Source: JBCBSP01 sp039819095 (lineage in GTDB: Bacteria > Pseudomonadota > Alphaproteobacteria > Caulobacterales > Maricaulaceae). Taken from it: a stretch of DNA of 64,000 bases. Of this stretch, positions 7,443 to 16,056 are shown one piece after another; position 1 is the stretch's first letter; every line of letters starts with the position of its first letter. The position numbers were made by a program, and so were the translations under genes. The DNA is taken from the NCBI GenBank assembly GCA_039819095.1, contig JBCBSP010000007.1, positions 62,001-126,000 of the forward strand, read 5' to 3'. The notes under the pieces were generated by a model. The model did not search any database. It was not told the origin of the DNA and saw only the letters and a program-made list of their open reading frames with translations.

Positions 7443-9160
7443 TCCAGATCGGCCGGAGCCGCGTCCAGCCCCGCTTCCAGACGGGTCTCGATCAGGCTGC
7501 GCTCGCGCTCTTCCGGCTGAAGGCTGAGCGCGCGACGCCACTGGAATTGGGCTTCACGCTGACGTCCGCTGCGATAATAAGCATCGCCCAGATGCCAGTT
7601 GATCGTCGGATTATAGGGTGAAAGCGCCACGGCCTGTTCAAGATGGGCGACAGCCTCATCGAACCGGCCCTGCTTGAAATAACCCCAACCCAGGCTGTCA
7701 ATGATGGAGCCGTTTTCCGGCGACAGGCGCGCCGCTTCGCTGACCAGCTCAAAGCCGCGCTCGACATTCAGGTTCAGCACGATCCAGTTATAGCCCAGAT
7801 GGTTGAGCACGCGCGGCTGTTCAGGATCGATCTCCAGCGCCCGCAGAAAGAGCGCCTCTGCGGCGGGCCAATCGCCGCCGATCTGGCGGCACACCCCTTC
7901 AAAGAAGGCAAAACGCCAGTCCTGGTCGCCGCCAATTCCGTCCGCGCGCTCCGCCGCCGCACGCGCATAGATCGGCGCAGCCTGCTCACAGCGCTGAGTG
8001 ACGCGATAGATGTCGGCCAGCAAGAGCTGGGCGTTCTGGCTCTCAAAACGCGTATTGGCCTCTTCGGCCAGCATCTCACCGCCCGTTCGGTCGCCGGAAC
8101 GAAACCGCAGCCAGGCGCGATCCACCGCAGCGGCTTCAGCAAAAGCGCCGCCGGCGATCTCCACATAGACCCCTTCTGCGGCCTCAAACAGAGACAGGCG
8201 CTCCAGAACGCCCGCGAGATAATAGCTGTTGCGGTGGAACTGCGGGTCGAGCCGCTGGACGATGCGCAGGTAGAGCGCGGCGTATTCGCTGCGCGAGGTG
8301 TTCGCGAACACAGCCGCCGGCGCGAATACCGCGCGCGCCGCGGCTTCAGCCGGGTGCGGCGCGCGCGGAGCCCGGCGACCGGCTTCGACACGCGCCAGGG
8401 CAACACGCAGATCATACGCGCCCGGCGTGCGCTCCAGCTGTCGCGAGTAAAAGCGGATTGCGTCGTCGCGACGGCCTTGACGCTCCAGAAACTCGCCGAA
8501 CATGCGCGTGGTGAACGCGTTCAGCTGCAGTGAGCCGATGGCGTTGCGATAGGCCTCTTCGGCCTCCCCAACGCGGCCTGCAGCCTCAAACACCAGCGCG
8601 TCGTGGACAAACCAGTAGGTGGCGTAGCGACGGGCGCTGCGCGTGGCGGCGGCGCGTTCGCGGGCCACCTCATCGGCGCCCTCGCGCTGGATCCGACCCC
8701 AATCTTCAATCATCTGGCGCACGACTTCAGCGAACGGGCCGGCGATGGCGCGACCCTCCACTGAACGTATCTCGCGACGATCCGCCAGCGCCCCGGCCAT
8801 CAGATAAATGCCCGCCAGGCGCGCCTCGTCTTCGGCATTGCGGCGCGAGGCCATAGCGGCCCGATCCGCGCGCGCGAAATCCCCGGCCACAAGGGCTGAC
8901 AGGAAGGCGTTCTCGGAGATGACGGCGGAGTTGGGTTCCTGCTCCAGCGCCTCAGCGTACAGGCGCGCCGCCTCAGAGGCTTCGCGCGAAGAGCCGGCAT
9001 AGCGCGCCGCCAGAAAAGCGCCGTAAGCTGAGGGCGGCGCCTCATCCGGCTCCAGGAAGCCGGGCCGTGACATGCACGACCCCGCCCCGGCCAGAACAAG
9101 GCCAGCCATCATCAGCCAGAAGACGCGCGGTGCGCGGATCACGTTCGTTCTCGCTTTCAA
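7439..9160 (-). CDS. Tetratricopeptide-repeat protein, exported, probably lipoprotein
   Basis: 573 aa. The N-terminus has a hydrophobic stretch (FWLMMAGLVLAGAGSC) ending in Cys that fits an export signal and a loose lipobox. The remainder is rich in TPR-like helices, clearest toward the C-terminus (VLNHLGYNWIVLNLNVERGF, SIIDSLGWGYFKQGRFDEAV, TINWHLGDAYYRSGRQREAQ). It is upstream of and overlaps ispE; TPR proteins of this kind upstream of ispE are common in alphaproteobacteria. It likely scaffolds a periplasmic or outer-membrane complex, but no partner can be named. Confidence 0.85.
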   Translation of the reverse strand: MKARTNVIRAPRVFWLMMAGLVLAGAGSCMSRPGFLEPDEAPPSAYGAFLAARYAGSSREASEAARLYAEALEQEPNSAVISENAFLSALVAGDFARADRAAMASRRNAEDEARLAGIYLMAGALADRREIRSVEGRAIAGPFAEVVRQMIEDWGRIQREGADEVARERAAATRSARRYATYWFVHDALVFEAAGRVGEAEEAYRNAIGSLQLNAFTTRMFGEFLERQGRRDDAIRFYSRQLERTPGAYDLRVALARVEAGRRAPRAPHPAEAAARAVFAPAAVFANTSRSEYAALYLRIVQRLDPQFHRNSYYLAGVLERLSLFEAAEGVYVEIAGGAFAEAAAVDRAWLRFRSGDRTGGEMLAEEANTRFESQNAQLLLADIYRVTQRCEQAAPIYARAAAERADGIGGDQDWRFAFFEGVCRQIGGDWPAAEALFLRALEIDPEQPRVLNHLGYNWIVLNLNVERGFELVSEAARLSPENGSIIDSLGWGYFKQGRFDEAVAHLEQAVALSPYNPTINWHLGDAYYRSGRQREAQFQWRRALSLQPEERERSLIETRLEAGLDAAPADLE

Positions 9161-9189
9161 GTCAGGCCCAAGATAAAGAAACGGTCGCG

Positions 9190-10860
9190 CTACATGCCTG
9201 GATAGTTCGGCCCGCCCGCGCCTTCCGGCGTGGTCCAGTTGATATTCTGGTTCGGATCCTTGATGTCGCAGGTCTTGCAGTGGACGCAGTTCTGCGCGTT
9301 GATCACGAACTTCGCTTCACCGCCCTCGTCCGGCGTCACCCACTCATAGACCGCCGCCGGGCAATAGCGCGCGGACGGGCCGCCGAACACATCATACTCC
9401 GAACGCTTCTGAAGCTCCGCATCGGCGAGCTTCAGATGCACCGGCTGATCTTCCTCGTGATTGGTGTTGGAAATGAAGACCGAGGAGAGCCGGTCGAAAG
9501 TCAGAACATTGTCCGGCTTGGGATAGTGGATCGGCTTGCACTTGGCGGCCGGTTTGGTCGCCTCGTGATCAGCGCCGCCATGCTTCATCGTGCCGAAGAC
9601 GGAGAAGCCGAACAGCTCGTTGGTCCACATGTCCGCCCCGCCCAGCACGATGCCGATCGCGGTGCCGAAGCGGCTCCAGAGCGGCTTGGCGTTGCGCACC
9701 TTCTTCAGCTCCGTCTTCACCCAGGATGCGTCATAGGCGTCTTCATAGGCGTCCAGCACGTCGCCCGCGCGACCAGCGGCGAGCGCGTCGAAGGCGGCTT
9801 CAGCGCCGAGCATGCCGGTCTTCATCGCATTATGGCTGCCCTTGATGCGCGGCACGTTCACAAAGCCCGCCGAGCAGCCGATCAGCGCGCCGCCGGGGAA
9901 GGCGAGCTTGGGCACGGACTGGTATCCGCCCTCGGTGATGGCGCGCGCGCCATAGGACAGACGTTCCGCGCCTTCAAAGATCGGCGCGATTTCCGGATGG
10001 GTCTTGTAGCGCTGAAACTCGCCGAACGGGAACAGGTGCGGGTTCTTGTAATTGAGGTGCACCACGAAGCCGATCGACACCAGATTATCGCCGAAATGAT
10101 ACATGAAGGCGCCGCCGCCGGTGCTGTTGTCCAGCGGCCAGCCGAAGGAGTGCTGAGCCAGGCCCTTCTTGTGGTGCTCCGGCTTGACCCGCCAGAGCTC
10201 CTTCATCCCGATGCCGTATTTCTGAGGCTCGCGGCCCTCATCAAGACCAAACCGCGCGATCGCCTTCTTCGACAGCGATCCGCGCGCACCTTCGGCCAGC
10301 AGCACATACTTGCCGCGCAGCTCCATGCCGGGCTGGTACATATCCTTGTGCGAGCCGTCGCGGGCCACGCCCATATCGCCGGTGACGACGCCCTTGATGA
10401 CCCCGTCTTCCTCGATCAGTTCAGCCGCCGGGAAGCCGGGATAGATTTCCACGCCCATCGCCTCGGCCTTTTCAGCCAACCAGCGGCACAGCGTGCCCAG
10501 AGAGCCGATATAGCAGCCATGATTGTGCATGAAGCCGGGCATGCCGAAGCCAGGCACTGCGATCGAACCGCCCGGGCCCATGATCAGGAATTTGTCTTCA
10601 TCGACCTGGGTGTCGAACGGGTTGGCCGGGTCTTCGCGCCAGTCCGGGATGAGTTCGTCCAGCGCCTTGGGATCAAACACAACGCCGGACAGGATATGCG
10701 CGCCGACTTCAGAGCCTTTTTCAATGACGGCGATGGACAGGTCCCGCCCGGTTTCTTCGCAGCGCTGCTTAAAGCGGATGGCGGCGGCGAGACCGGCCGG
10801 CCCCGCTCCGGCGATCACGACGTCATACTCCATGGAGTCCCGTTCAACGGCTTCGGACAT
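9190..10860 (-). CDS. Electron-transfer flavoprotein-ubiquinone oxidoreductase
   Basis: 556 aa, the standard ETF-QO length. The FAD-binding loop VVIAGAGPAGLAAAIR is at about residues 14-29. HILSGVVFDPKALDELIPDW and the HKDMYQPGMELRGKY segment are family-typical, and a C-terminal ferredoxin-like domain holds the [4Fe-4S] ligands in ARYCPAAVYEW and NCVHCKTCDIKDP. It passes electrons from acyl-CoA and other dehydrogenases via ETF into the ubiquinone pool at the inner membrane, so it fits functionally with the acyl-CoA dehydrogenase at 27-28 kb. It appears monocistronic. The ETF subunits are not in this window. Confidence 0.97.
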   Translation of the reverse strand: MSEAVERDSMEYDVVIAGAGPAGLAAAIRFKQRCEETGRDLSIAVIEKGSEVGAHILSGVVFDPKALDELIPDWREDPANPFDTQVDEDKFLIMGPGGSIAVPGFGMPGFMHNHGCYIGSLGTLCRWLAEKAEAMGVEIYPGFPAAELIEEDGVIKGVVTGDMGVARDGSHKDMYQPGMELRGKYVLLAEGARGSLSKKAIARFGLDEGREPQKYGIGMKELWRVKPEHHKKGLAQHSFGWPLDNSTGGGAFMYHFGDNLVSIGFVVHLNYKNPHLFPFGEFQRYKTHPEIAPIFEGAERLSYGARAITEGGYQSVPKLAFPGGALIGCSAGFVNVPRIKGSHNAMKTGMLGAEAAFDALAAGRAGDVLDAYEDAYDASWVKTELKKVRNAKPLWSRFGTAIGIVLGGADMWTNELFGFSVFGTMKHGGADHEATKPAAKCKPIHYPKPDNVLTFDRLSSVFISNTNHEEDQPVHLKLADAELQKRSEYDVFGGPSARYCPAAVYEWVTPDEGGEAKFVINAQNCVHCKTCDIKDPNQNINWTTPEGAGGPNYPGM

Positions 10861-11035
10861 GATCTCTCCTCATACTCTGTCTTGTTTGGCCCCGGCGCGC
10901 GACCGTCGAGCCGCGCTGTGCGCTTTGCGTTCTTCAGTGCTGGTCTTAGCTTACCCTTATGAGTTCAGCTAGAGCGCGACCGCGCCTGGAACAGAGGCGG
11001 GCGGCGGCCTGCACGCGAAGGAAAGCACGGGCGCA

Positions 11036-11887
11036 ATGAGCCAGACTGACCTGAACGCTCCTGACGAGGACAAGCGTCGCGCGCTGAAGAGCCTAACCGA
11101 CTGGTGGGCGCTTGCCGGAATCGAGCCCCTGCCCGGCGCTGCGCCGCAAGCGCGTCGACGCCCGCCGACCGGAAGCGCCGAGCCAGCGCGCAAGGATGCC
11201 GGCGGACCTCCCGCCCCGGCCGCAACCCCGGCGGCGGCGCGCGCAGCCGGGTTCGCTCGTGATCACGGTGAGGACGCACCCGCCCAGGACGGTCGGGCCA
11301 TGGCCGCCGCGGCGCACGATCTGGACGCCCTGAAAGCAACGCTGGATTCATTCGAAGGCTGCTCGCTGAAGCATACGGCGCGCAATCTCGTATTCTCGCG
11401 CGGCGATCCGAAAAGCCCGGTCATGGTGGTCGGCGAAGGCCCGGGACGGGAGGAGGACGAGCGCGGCGCGCCCTTCGTCGGTCGGTCCGGTCAGCTTCTG
11501 GACCGGATGCTGGCCGCCATAGGGCTCGATCCTGAACAGGTCTATGTCAGCAATGTCGTGTTCTGGCGTCCACCGGGCAACCGCAAACCCACCGATGCCG
11601 AAATCGAAGCCTGCCGGCCCTTCGCAGAGCGCCATATCGAACTGTCGAAACCCAAATTGCTTGTTTTCGCCGGCGGCATCGCCGCACAGACCCTGCTGCA
11701 CGCCAAATCCGGGATTATGAGCCTGCGCGGACGCTGGGCGGAATACCGGGTCAGCGAGAGCGAAACCATCCCGGCCCTGCCCGTCTTCCACCCGGCGTTT
11801 CTTCTGCGACGACCGGCGGAAAAGGCGCGCGCCTGGCAGGATATGATCAGCCTCCAGAAACGCCTGGAGACGTTGCAGACCGACTAG
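11036..11887 (+). CDS. Uracil-DNA glycosylase, family 4-like
   Basis: 283 aa. The catalytic domain occupies about residues 95-283: VMVVGEGPGREEDERGAPF (motif I), VYVSNVVFWRPPGNRKPT, and the C-terminal FHPAFLLRRPAEK motif. About 90 residues of Ala/Pro-rich linker precede it. Classical family 4 enzymes use four Cys to hold a [4Fe-4S] cluster; this protein has only two Cys in total (EGCSLK and EACRPF), with Trp where KCRPP is usual, so the cluster is probably absent. It removes uracil from DNA. The start ATG is 175 bp from the divergent ETF-QO gene. Confidence 0.88.
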   Translation: MSQTDLNAPDEDKRRALKSLTDWWALAGIEPLPGAAPQARRRPPTGSAEPARKDAGGPPAPAATPAAARAAGFARDHGEDAPAQDGRAMAAAAHDLDALKATLDSFEGCSLKHTARNLVFSRGDPKSPVMVVGEGPGREEDERGAPFVGRSGQLLDRMLAAIGLDPEQVYVSNVVFWRPPGNRKPTDAEIEACRPFAERHIELSKPKLLVFAGGIAAQTLLHAKSGIMSLRGRWAEYRVSESETIPALPVFHPAFLLRRPAEKARAWQDMISLQKRLETLQTD

Positions 11888-11890
11888 ACG

Positions 11891-12823
11891 CTAAAGCAGG
11901 CCCATCCGACGTAATACCGCAGCAAGCCCTTCGGTGACGGGGGTGGCCTCGAACTCCGGAAGGAGGGCGGCGAACTTCGCGCCATCGATCTGGTGCGGGT
12001 TTGACCAGAGATAGGCCATCTCGGCGACCTCACGCCCCTGCGCCCACACCAGGCCCAGAAGGCGGATCATCGTCCACGGCATGCCGGAGACGTTCAGCGA
12101 GCGGTCGAGCAGCGTATTGATCTGAGCGACCAGTTCATCGCCGGTGAGCGTCCAACCTGGGAAGCCGATTGTCTCGAAGGACTCAAATTGTGACCGGCGT
12201 GTCGCCAGCGCAGCCATCGCCCGGCCCAAATCCGGCAGGTAGGCCCAGGCGTGATCGCGATCGAGCGGGCCGGGATAAACGAAGCGGCCCTTATCAAGCT
12301 TCGCGCCCATATGGGTTTCAAACCAGTTTCCGGTATCCGCGCCCTCGATGAAGTCACCCGCGCGAAGGATAACCGTACGCACGCCGTCGCCCGCAGCCTC
12401 GCGATAGCTGGCCTCCATTGCTTCGCGCAGCCGCCCTTTGCGCGTGGTCGGGGCGTGCGGCGTCGTCTCATCCAGCACCTCCGGCATGCCGGATCCATAG
12501 CTGTAGACATTGCCAGGCAGCATCACCGTCGCACCGCTGGATCGCGCTGCGGCGAGCGTATTGGCGGTGAAGCGCGGCAGGGCGTCCGCCCATTTCGGAT
12601 AAGGCGGGTTCAGCGCATTGACGATGACAGAACAGCCCTCGGCCGCGCGCGCCACAGAAGGCGCATCGAAAGCGTCGAGGCTCACCTGTTCGGCGCCGGC
12701 GGGGGGGCTCGTCCAGCTTCGCGCAGCAGCGCGAACCGACCAGCCTTCTGCTTCGAAGCCTGAGATCGCGGCGCGTGCAAACCGCCCCTTCGCGCCGAGA
12801 ACCAGAACGCGCTCGCTGTCCAT
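11891..12823 (-). CDS. NAD(P)-dependent epimerase/dehydratase-like SDR protein
   Basis: 310 aa extended SDR-like protein. The N-terminal Rossmann strand VLVLGAKGRFARAAISGFEA resembles the NAD(P)-binding loop, VNALNPPYPKW and the PGNVYSYGSG segment (with a Tyr that could be catalytic) follow, and AWAYLPDLGRAM is typical of the domain end. Substrate is unknown. I chose the ATG at 12823 because GGAGG sits 8 bases before it; a TTG further up would overlap the TIGR04282 gene stop. It is the third gene of a minus-strand operon with two small transferases. Confidence 0.82.
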   Translation of the reverse strand: MDSERVLVLGAKGRFARAAISGFEAEGWSVRAAARSWTSPPAGAEQVSLDAFDAPSVARAAEGCSVIVNALNPPYPKWADALPRFTANTLAAARSSGATVMLPGNVYSYGSGMPEVLDETTPHAPTTRKGRLREAMEASYREAAGDGVRTVILRAGDFIEGADTGNWFETHMGAKLDKGRFVYPGPLDRDHAWAYLPDLGRAMAALATRRSQFESFETIGFPGWTLTGDELVAQINTLLDRSLNVSGMPWTMIRLLGLVWAQGREVAEMAYLWSNPHQIDGAKFAALLPEFEATPVTEGLAAVLRRMGLL

Positions 12824-12837
12824 TGCTGCGGCCTCCC

Positions 12838-13431
12838 TCAACGACCGGAGAAGCCGGCGCGCACATCGGATGCCCGATCAATATCTCGGAGAACGCGAAG
12901 CCTGGCTATGCGGCCTAGTGCGCACGCTCGAAGGCGCGCCTCCAGATCGGCGCCCGTCTGAGGGTGCGACCAGCGTACTCCGTCGAACAGAATCGCAGGC
13001 GCCGGCGCGTCCAGCGCCAGCAACCAGTAGCCGCCGTCCGCCGCCGGACCGATGACCGCATCATGGCGCTTCAGCGCCGCGAAGGTCGCAGCGATATCGG
13101 CACGCACGATCTGGGGCGCATCAGTCCCGATGACGCAGACCGGCCGCCTCGCGCCGAACACACGCATCTGGCGCACGCCGAGATCTCCATCGCCCTGAGG
13201 GATACGCGCAATATCGACCGGCCACACCCGCGGAAACCGGCGAGACGCCGCGCTGTCCGGACTGACCGCCAACACGGTCTCCCAACGCGGGTCGGTCACC
13301 GCTCGCAGAATGCGCGCTGTCATCGCACGATGCAGACGCCAGGCCTGCACCTTGCCGATCCCGGCGGCGAGCCGGGTCTTGGCGCCGCCTATGACCGGCG
13401 CCTTGGCGAAAACGACGAGCCGAGGCTTCAT
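12838..13431 (-). CDS. TIGR04282-type (DUF2064) glycosyltransferase-like protein
   Basis: 197 aa starting MKPRLVVFAKAPVIGGAKTR, the signature opening of the DUF2064 family (nucleotidyltransferase/GT-A-like fold), with CVIGTDAPQIVRADI and AVIGPAADGGYWLLAL further on. The family is named rSAM/selenodomain-associated transferase 1 because it often neighbours such radical SAM proteins; its reaction is unknown. Its start overlaps the stop of the TIGR04283 gene at 13428-13431, and the pair are commonly found together. No selenodomain radical SAM gene is visible here, although a different radical SAM gene is divergently transcribed. Confidence 0.88.
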   Translation of the reverse strand: MKPRLVVFAKAPVIGGAKTRLAAGIGKVQAWRLHRAMTARILRAVTDPRWETVLAVSPDSAASRRFPRVWPVDIARIPQGDGDLGVRQMRVFGARRPVCVIGTDAPQIVRADIAATFAALKRHDAVIGPAADGGYWLLALDAPAPAILFDGVRWSHPQTGADLEARLRACALGRIARLRVLRDIDRASDVRAGFSGR

Positions 13432-14135
13432 CGGGCGCGATAGGCTCGCGCCAGCGAAGCGGGATCGGCGCCGAGATAATAGCGCGTCAGAAGGCTCATA
13501 TTCTTCGCCGAACGCTTCAGATACCCCTCACGCCGGAAGCGCTCCGCGCTGGTTACCGCACGGGCCGGCAAAATATCAAGCCGTCGCCGCCCGATGCGGC
13601 GGACCAGATCCACATCTTCAAACAGGGGCCAGGGCTTGAACCCGCCCAGCCGATCATGGAAGGCCTTGGTGATGAGCAGACCCTGATCGCCATAGGGCAG
13701 CTTCAGCACCCGCGCGCGCCAGTTCACGCTCCGCTCAAGCCGCCGCGCCGCCGCGCTGTTGTCATCAAGGGCGAAGCTGAAGGCTGCGGCCCGATCGGCG
13801 TGCGCGCTGATCTCCAGATGGCGGCGCACGCACCCCGTCCAGCCGGGCTCAAGAATCGTGTCGGCGTGGAGAAATAAGAAGGCGTCGCCCGCCTGCATGG
13901 CGCAGCTGGCCGCCTCAGCGCCCGCCGCCAGCTGACCGCCGCGACCCGTCGCACCGGTCACGATGCGGAAGCCCGCCCGCCTCGCGATCGACACGCTGGC
14001 GTCGCTGGACCCGCCATCGGCCAGGGTCCAGTCGCCGATCAGCCCGGTGCGCAGCCCTTCGCCCAGAGCGTTGATGGTCGCCGGCAGATGCGCAGCAGCG
14101 TTCAAGGCCGGAATGACAGGAAAGACGCGAAGCAT
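13428..14135 (-). CDS. TIGR04283-type glycosyltransferase family 2 protein
   Basis: 235 aa GT2-fold protein. FPVIPALNAAAHLPATINAL opens the GT-A domain, DGGSSDASV and FLFLHADTIL give the nucleotide-sugar and DxD-like sites, and LPYGDQGLLITKAFHDRLGG with PLFEDVDLVRRI complete the family pattern (transferase 2 of the rSAM/selenodomain-associated pair). I start at ATG 14135; the longer frame adds residues with no family resemblance. Its stop is coupled to the TIGR04282 start. About 85 bp separate it from the divergent radical SAM gene, so both promoters must lie there. Confidence 0.88.
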   Translation of the reverse strand: MLRVFPVIPALNAAAHLPATINALGEGLRTGLIGDWTLADGGSSDASVSIARRAGFRIVTGATGRGGQLAAGAEAASCAMQAGDAFLFLHADTILEPGWTGCVRRHLEISAHADRAAAFSFALDDNSAAARRLERSVNWRARVLKLPYGDQGLLITKAFHDRLGGFKPWPLFEDVDLVRRIGRRRLDILPARAVTSAERFRREGYLKRSAKNMSLLTRYYLGADPASLARAYRAR

Positions 14136-14220
14136 GACATGGATTTGCCCGTGCCGATGGGCAGAAGTCAATGCGAAATTGTTCTTGTTATGTTCTGTTT
14201 CGCGCGATAGCCTCGCCTTC

Positions 14221-15330
14221 ATGAGTGCTCACACGCCGAAAGCTCGCCCGTCATCGCCCCTGCCCGCCGTTTTGCAACCGCGTGGTCGCGGGGCGAAATC
14301 CAATGCGGCCGGTCGCTATGAGAGCGAGACCCGCGAGCCGTTTGACGATGGCTGGAATGATCAGGACCGCAAGCCGCCCAAGCTGGCCACCCGTCTGGTG
14401 AAGGACGGTTCGCGCACGATCATCTCAAAAAACGACAGCCCGGACATCGGCTTTGACCGGTCGATCAATCCCTATCGCGGCTGCGAACATGGCTGTGTCT
14501 ACTGCTATGCGCGCCCGACCCACGCCTATTGGGGCTATTCCGCCGGCATCGACTTTGAAAGCGTCATCCTGTTCAAGCCTGGCGCGGCGGGGCTTTTGCG
14601 CAAGGCGCTGTCCAAGCCTGGCTATCAGGCTGAGCCGATCATGATCGGCGCGATCACAGACCCCTATCAGCCAATGGAGCGGCGCCTGCAGATCACCCGC
14701 TCGCTGCTGGAAGTTTTCGTTCAGACCCGCCACCCGATGAAGATTATCACCAAGTCGGCCAGCATCACCCGCGATATCGACCTGCTGGCGGAGCTCGCCG
14801 AACAGAAGCTGGCGGGCGCGGCGATTTCCCTGACAACGCTGGATCGCCGGCTTTCACGCGCGATGGAGCCTCGCGCCTCCTCGCCTGAACGCCGGCTGGA
14901 TGCGATCGAAGCGCTCGCCAAGGCCGGCATACCGGTCACGGTCATGACCGCGCCGGTCATTCCCGGCCTGACCGATCACGAGCTGGAAAACCTGCTTCAG
15001 GCGGCCGCGAACGTCGGCGCGCGTTCCGCCGGCTATGTGCTCCTGCGCCTGCCTCTGGAAGTGCGTGACCTGTTTCAGCAATGGCTGAAGGAAGAGCGTC
15101 CCGCCGCAGCCTCGAAGATCATGAGCCTCATCCGTCAGACGCGCGGCGGACGCGATTACGATCCGACCTTCGGCAGGCGCGGCGTTGGCGAAGGCCCGGT
15201 CGCTGAGCTGATCGCGAAACGCTTCAAGACCGCGCTGAGACGCCTGAAACTCGACACGCCGCGCGAGCCGCTGCGCACCGACCTCTTCAGACCGCCCGGC
15301 GAGGATGCGCGCCAATTGAGCCTACTCTAA
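14221..15330 (+). CDS. PA0069-type radical SAM protein (SplB-like)
   Basis: 369 aa. The radical SAM cluster motif CxxxCxxC is in RGCEHGCVYCYARPTHAYWG, preceded by SPDIGFDRSINPYRGCEHG, the family hallmark. The TIM-barrel strands ITDPYQPMERRLQITR, ITKSASITRDIDLL and ISLTTLD are recognisable. The family is related to spore photoproduct lyase and widely conserved, but its substrate is unknown. ATG 14221 begins right after the divergent intergenic region; upstream in-frame residues overlap the TIGR04283 gene and were rejected. rnhB follows 35 bp downstream, probably in the same transcript. Confidence 0.92.
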   Translation: MSAHTPKARPSSPLPAVLQPRGRGAKSNAAGRYESETREPFDDGWNDQDRKPPKLATRLVKDGSRTIISKNDSPDIGFDRSINPYRGCEHGCVYCYARPTHAYWGYSAGIDFESVILFKPGAAGLLRKALSKPGYQAEPIMIGAITDPYQPMERRLQITRSLLEVFVQTRHPMKIITKSASITRDIDLLAELAEQKLAGAAISLTTLDRRLSRAMEPRASSPERRLDAIEALAKAGIPVTVMTAPVIPGLTDHELENLLQAAANVGARSAGYVLLRLPLEVRDLFQQWLKEERPAAASKIMSLIRQTRGGRDYDPTFGRRGVGEGPVAELIAKRFKTALRRLKLDTPREPLRTDLFRPPGEDARQLSLL

Positions 15331-15365
15331 ACTCATTGCGAAGACATGCTTGATGGAGAGACGTT

Positions 15366-15959
15366 TTGACAGGCAGGCCCCTCATCGCCGGCGTGGACGA
15401 GGCCGGGCGCGGGCCGCTCGCCGGGCCTGTAGTGGCCGCGGCGGTGATCCTGCCCGAAGACCGCTCCGGGCTGGAAAAGCTTGCTGACTCCAAGACGCTT
15501 ACCGCCCGGCGCCGTGAGGCGCTCGCTGAGGCCCTTCGCGAGCGCGCCCTGGTTGGGCTGGGCATCGCCGAGCCGGCTGAAATCGACGCGTTCAATATTC
15601 TGCACGCCACCATGCGCGCCATGGCCCGCGCCGTCGCTGCGCTGGCTGAAACGCCGGATGAGGTGCTCATTGACGGCAATCGGATCCCAGAGGGCCTGCC
15701 GGCGCCGGCGCGCGCCATTGTCGGCGGCGACCGGGTAGAGGCATGTATCTCGGCCGCCTCCATCATCGCGAAAACGACCCGCGATGGGCTGATGGCTGAA
15801 GCTGAAAGCCGTTTTCCGGGCTACGGCTTTGCCGGTCACAAGGGCTATCCCAGCCCCGCTCACCGCGAAGCCCTTGTACAGCTGGGCCTCTGCCCCATTC
15901 ATCGGTTAAGCTATCGCCCGGTCGCAGAGGCCGCGAAGGCGGGCGGCGCGACTGGCTGA
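15366..15959 (+). CDS. rnhB: Ribonuclease HII
   Basis: 197 aa. The catalytic acidic pair is in IAGVDEAGRGPLAGPVVAAA (Asp11, Glu12), a third acid in EVLIDGNRIP, and the fourth carboxylate region in ACISAASIIAKTTRD. It cleaves RNA in RNA-DNA hybrids and removes misincorporated ribonucleotides. The start is TTG at 15366, placed by the family N-terminus and a GGAGAG motif just upstream. It lies between the radical SAM gene and ccrM on the same strand; an rnhB-ccrM order also occurs in Caulobacter relatives, as far as I recall. Confidence 0.95.
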   Translation: MTGRPLIAGVDEAGRGPLAGPVVAAAVILPEDRSGLEKLADSKTLTARRREALAEALRERALVGLGIAEPAEIDAFNILHATMRAMARAVAALAETPDEVLIDGNRIPEGLPAPARAIVGGDRVEACISAASIIAKTTRDGLMAEAESRFPGYGFAGHKGYPSPAHREALVQLGLCPIHRLSYRPVAEAAKAGGATG

Positions 15960-15980
15960 GCCGCAGAAAACGACACTGGC

Positions 15981-16032
15981 GATTCGCACGTTAGCAAAGT
16001 GGTAAGCCGCATCGATTCATCGGTGGGGAATC
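15981..16032 (+). promoter_or_regulatory. ccrM upstream region with three GANTC sites and a CtrA-like box
   Basis: Three GANTC methylation sites lie just before ccrM: GATTC 15981-15985, GATTC 16014-16018 and GAATC 16028-16032. Between them TTAG-N7-GTAA (15991-16005) resembles the CtrA box TTAA-N7-TTAA with two mismatches. In Caulobacter, ccrM is activated by CtrA and repressed by methylation of leader GANTC sites, so this layout is consistent with the same control. The CtrA assignment is inference. Confidence 0.55.
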
Positions 16033-16056
16033 AGCGGTTTGCGAAAGGAATGCGCA

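Noticed and set aside
9067..10962. 631-residue open frame on the plus strand
   Set aside because: It is antisense to the clear ETF-QO gene and shows no protein-like pattern.
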